A stretch of 7,337 bases of DNA, taken from Chloroflexota bacterium (GTDB lineage: Bacteria > Chloroflexota > Anaerolineae > Anaerolineales > UBA11858). Below, piece by piece: positions 6,220 to 7,337 of the stretch (its first letter is position 1; the number at the start of each line of letters is the position of its first letter). Position numbers and translations under genes: made by a program. The notes beneath the pieces are model-generated. The model saw only the letters and a program-made list of their open reading frames with translations, made no database searches and was not told the origin of the DNA. The DNA is taken from the NCBI GenBank assembly GCA_003513015.1, contig DOTA01000317.1, forward strand, positions 3,665 through 11,001, in the 5' to 3' direction.

Positions 6220-6292
6220 CAGGCGAGGCAGGAATCGAACCCACAACCTACGGTTTTGGAGACCGTTGCTCTGCCAGTTGAGCTACTCGCCT
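6220..6292 (-). tRNA. trnW: tRNA-Trp (CCA anticodon)
   Basis: A 73-base cloverleaf on the minus strand. The acceptor arm AGGCGAG (6286-6292) pairs fully with CTCGCCT (6221-6227). The D stem is GCTC/GAGC and the anticodon stem is ACGGT/ACCGT. The seven-base loop CTCCAAA carries anticodon CCA, the variable region has five bases, and the T arm has the TTCGATT loop with two G-U pairs in its stem. The discriminator base is G, as expected for bacterial tRNA-Trp. The terminal CCA is not encoded. Position ahead of secE-nusG is common in bacteria. Confidence 0.97.
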
Positions 6293-6299
6293 AGTTAGT

Positions 6300-6364
6300 C
6301 AGGTAGTCGCCTGGTTGAATAATCACTTTTGATAACTGTGAGTATTGTACCATTCGACTACCTG
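6300..6364. repeat. 65-bp imperfect inverted repeat between rpmG and tRNA-Trp
   Basis: Perfect 10-bp arms, CAGGTAGTCG (6300-6309) and CGACTACCTG (6355-6364), enclose further symmetric pairing: TGGT 6312-6315 with ACCA 6349-6352, AATA 6318-6321 with TATT 6343-6346, and TCAC 6323-6326 with GTGA 6338-6341. Altogether 22 of 27 arm positions pair, around an 11-base loop. The mismatches are symmetric (2-2, 2-2, 1-1), so the arms stay in register. There is no T run, so it is not a terminator. It does not fold as a tRNA. I do not recognise it. Confidence 0.7.
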
Positions 6365-6372
6365 GCTATCAG
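6344..6372 (-). promoter_or_regulatory. Candidate promoter for tRNA-Trp-secE-nusG
   Basis: On the minus strand TGGTACAAT gives an extended -10 (TACAAT 6344-6349 with TG at 6351-6352). It is preceded by CTGATA (6367-6372, four of six to TTGACA) at a 17-base spacing. Initiation would fall near 6337, about 45 bases before the tRNA. The -10 lies inside the inverted repeat, so a protein bound to the repeat could control it. Pattern evidence only. Confidence 0.45.
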
Positions 6373-6373
6373 A

Positions 6374-6541
6374 CTATCTAGTCTCGCGATGCAAGGTGTG
6401 CTTGCGACAACGCGGACAGAATTTATTGAATTCCATACGCCCAGGATCATTACGACGGTTTTTTTCGGTTGTGTAATTGCGTTCTTTGCAATCCGTACAA
6501 GCCATCGTTACAACCGGGCGAACACCTTTCTTACCAGCCAT
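6374..6541 (-). CDS. rpmG: 50S ribosomal protein L33
   Basis: A short gene for 55-residue L33, a small rRNA-binding protein of the large subunit near the tRNA exit site. The translation begins [20 protein letters not shown] and ends [14 protein letters not shown]. Two CxxC pairs (Cys15/Cys18 and Cys42/Cys45) show the zinc-binding C+ form, as opposed to the cysteine-free paralogue some bacteria use under zinc starvation. The characteristic [16 protein letters not shown] block is present at 30-45. The ATG at 6541 has only a weak, distant GGAAG, so translation may depend on coupling from tuf 36 bases upstream. tuf-rpmG-tRNA-secE is a familiar order. Confidence 0.96.
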   Translation of the reverse strand: MAGKKGVRPVVTMACTDCKERNYTTEKNRRNDPGRMEFNKFCPRCRKHTLHRETR

Positions 6542-6558
6542 ATTGCCACTTCTTCCAT

Positions 6559-6574
6559 TCGCTTAGATAAGCGA
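6559..6574 (-). repeat. Small hairpin in the tuf-rpmG gap
   Basis: TCGCTTA (6559-6565) and TAAGCGA (6568-6574) form a perfect seven-base inverted repeat with a two-base centre, four bases after the tuf stop. No T run follows on the minus strand, so termination is unlikely. It may protect or mark the 3' end of the tuf message, or be chance. Confidence 0.4.
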
Positions 6575-6577
6575 TAA

Positions 6578-7337
6578 TTATTTGATAATCTTGGTAATGA
6601 CGCCTGCGCCAACGGTCAGGCCACCTTCACGGATCGCAAAGTTGGAACCCAACTCCATCGCCACCGGTACGATCAACTCCACTTCCATTTCGATCCGATC
6701 TCCCGGCATCACCATCTCTACGCCTTCCGGCAAGGTGATACTCCCGGTCACATCCATCGTCTTGAAGTAGAACTGCGGCCGATACCCAGGGAAGAACGGC
6801 TTGTGACGGCCACCCTCATCCTTGCGCAACACGTACACTTCGCACTTGAAATTGGTGTGCGGGGTGATGCTCTTCGGCTTCGCTACCACCATGCCGCGCT
6901 CCACGTCTTCTCGGTTGATACCGCGCAGCAACAAACCTACGTTGTCTCCGGCCTGGCCTTCATCCAAGATCTTGTGGAACATTTCCACACCCGTGCAGAC
7001 AGACGTCATGATCTTTTCCTGCAAGCCCACGATCTCCACCGGGTCACCCGTGTGCACCACACCGCGATCGATACGCCCCGTCACCACCGTGCCGCGGCCT
7101 TTGATCGAGAACACATCTTCGATGTGCATGATGAAGGGTTTGTCGATCTCGCGCACAGGCTCCGGGATGTACTCGTCGATCACGCGCAGCAACTCGACGA
7201 TGCTTTCATATTCCGGTGCCTTCGGGTCTTTGCTGGTGCTTTGCAGGGCGTGCAGGGCACTCCCTTTCACGATCGGGGTCTCATCCCCAGGGAAGCCGTA
7301 CTCGTTCAGCAGTTCGCGCAGTTCCATCTCCACCAGT
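6578..7337 (-). CDS. tuf: Elongation factor Tu, C-terminal two thirds (5' end outside window)
   Basis: EF-Tu delivers aminoacyl-tRNA to the ribosome as a GTP complex. The window holds about 252 residues of a protein usually near 400, starting at [18 protein letters not shown] at the end of the G domain; the GTP-binding motifs are outside. The end of the G domain includes [10 protein letters not shown]. Domain 2 starts near [23 protein letters not shown]. Domain 3 contains [17 protein letters not shown] and ends [17 protein letters not shown]. The in-frame GTG at 7333 is internal, not a start. Third positions are more G/C rich and more uniform than in neighbouring genes, as expected for a very highly expressed gene. 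Histidine replaces the usual proline in the FxMPIEDVF segment. Confidence 0.98.
   Translation of the reverse strand, partial: LVEMELRELLNEYGFPGDETPIVKGSALHALQSTSKDPKAPEYESIVELLRVIDEYIPEPVREIDKPFIMHIEDVFSIKGRGTVVTGRIDRGVVHTGDPVEIVGLQEKIMTSVCTGVEMFHKILDEGQAGDNVGLLLRGINREDVERGMVVAKPKSITPHTNFKCEVYVLRKDEGGRHKPFFPGYRPQFYFKTMDVTGSITLPEGVEMVMPGDRIEMEVELIVPVAMELGSNFAIREGGLTVGAGVITKIIK

Noticed and set aside
6136..6246. Upstream extension of secE
   Set aside because: It overlaps the tRNA-Trp gene; GTG 6135 has AAGGAG and gives the normal SecE length.
6300..6364. Second or decayed tRNA next to tRNA-Trp
   Set aside because: The outer stem and an AATGGTAC stretch look tRNA-like, but there is no D, anticodon or T arm; the pairing is one long hairpin.
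1..7337. Mobile element, CRISPR array, prophage or defence genes
   Set aside because: No direct-repeat arrays, transposase or integrase frames, or phage proteins; apart from the gaps all sequence belongs to recognised housekeeping or signalling genes.

Overview
The window is a chromosomal housekeeping segment from a bacterium. It holds most of a translation/transcription gene cluster on the minus strand. In transcription order (right to left) this is tuf (5' end outside the window), rpmG, tRNA-Trp(CCA), secE, nusG, rplK, rplA, rplJ and rplL. The cluster closes at a strong hairpin terminator at about 2776-2810. The protein sequences and the C-terminus of the wall enzyme at the left edge would fit a member of the Chloroflexota (Anaerolineae-like). 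That placement is inferred from familiarity with these families, not from a search.

Beyond the terminator, still on the minus strand, is a two-component system: an OmpR/PhoB-type response regulator (2060-2740) and a membrane sensor histidine kinase (651-2060). They are coupled by a one-base stop/start overlap. The regulator has its own candidate extended -10 promoter just past the terminator. On the plus strand at the left edge is a membrane-anchored SLT-type lytic transglycosylase (to 650) that converges on the kinase with no intervening base. In many bacteria rpoB-rpoC follow rplL; here they do not.

The most informative content lies in the gaps between the ribosomal genes. The rplA-rplJ gap holds an L10 leader followed by an intrinsic terminator just ahead of the rplJ Shine-Dalgarno. 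I can pair out three competing helices: L10-leader P1, a 16-bp antiterminator and a 14-bp terminator. These read as a complete transcription-attenuation switch for L10/L12 autoregulation. The gaps ahead of rplK and rplA each carry the same folded motif (GTGGGAGGA, hairpin, TCCGC, ACCAC, AAGGAG). It resembles the L1-stalk region of 23S rRNA, so L1 probably represses both genes by binding beside their ribosome sites. The rpmG-tRNA gap contains a 65-bp imperfect inverted repeat overlapping a candidate promoter, which I cannot assign to a known family.

Together the genes supply elongation factor Tu, L33, tRNA-Trp, the SecE translocon subunit, NusG and the L1 and L10/L12 stalk proteins, with product-level feedback visible in the RNA. 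I see no mobile element, CRISPR array, phage gene or defence system. The best candidates for new biology are the regulatory RNAs and the unexplained inverted repeat, not a new protein system.
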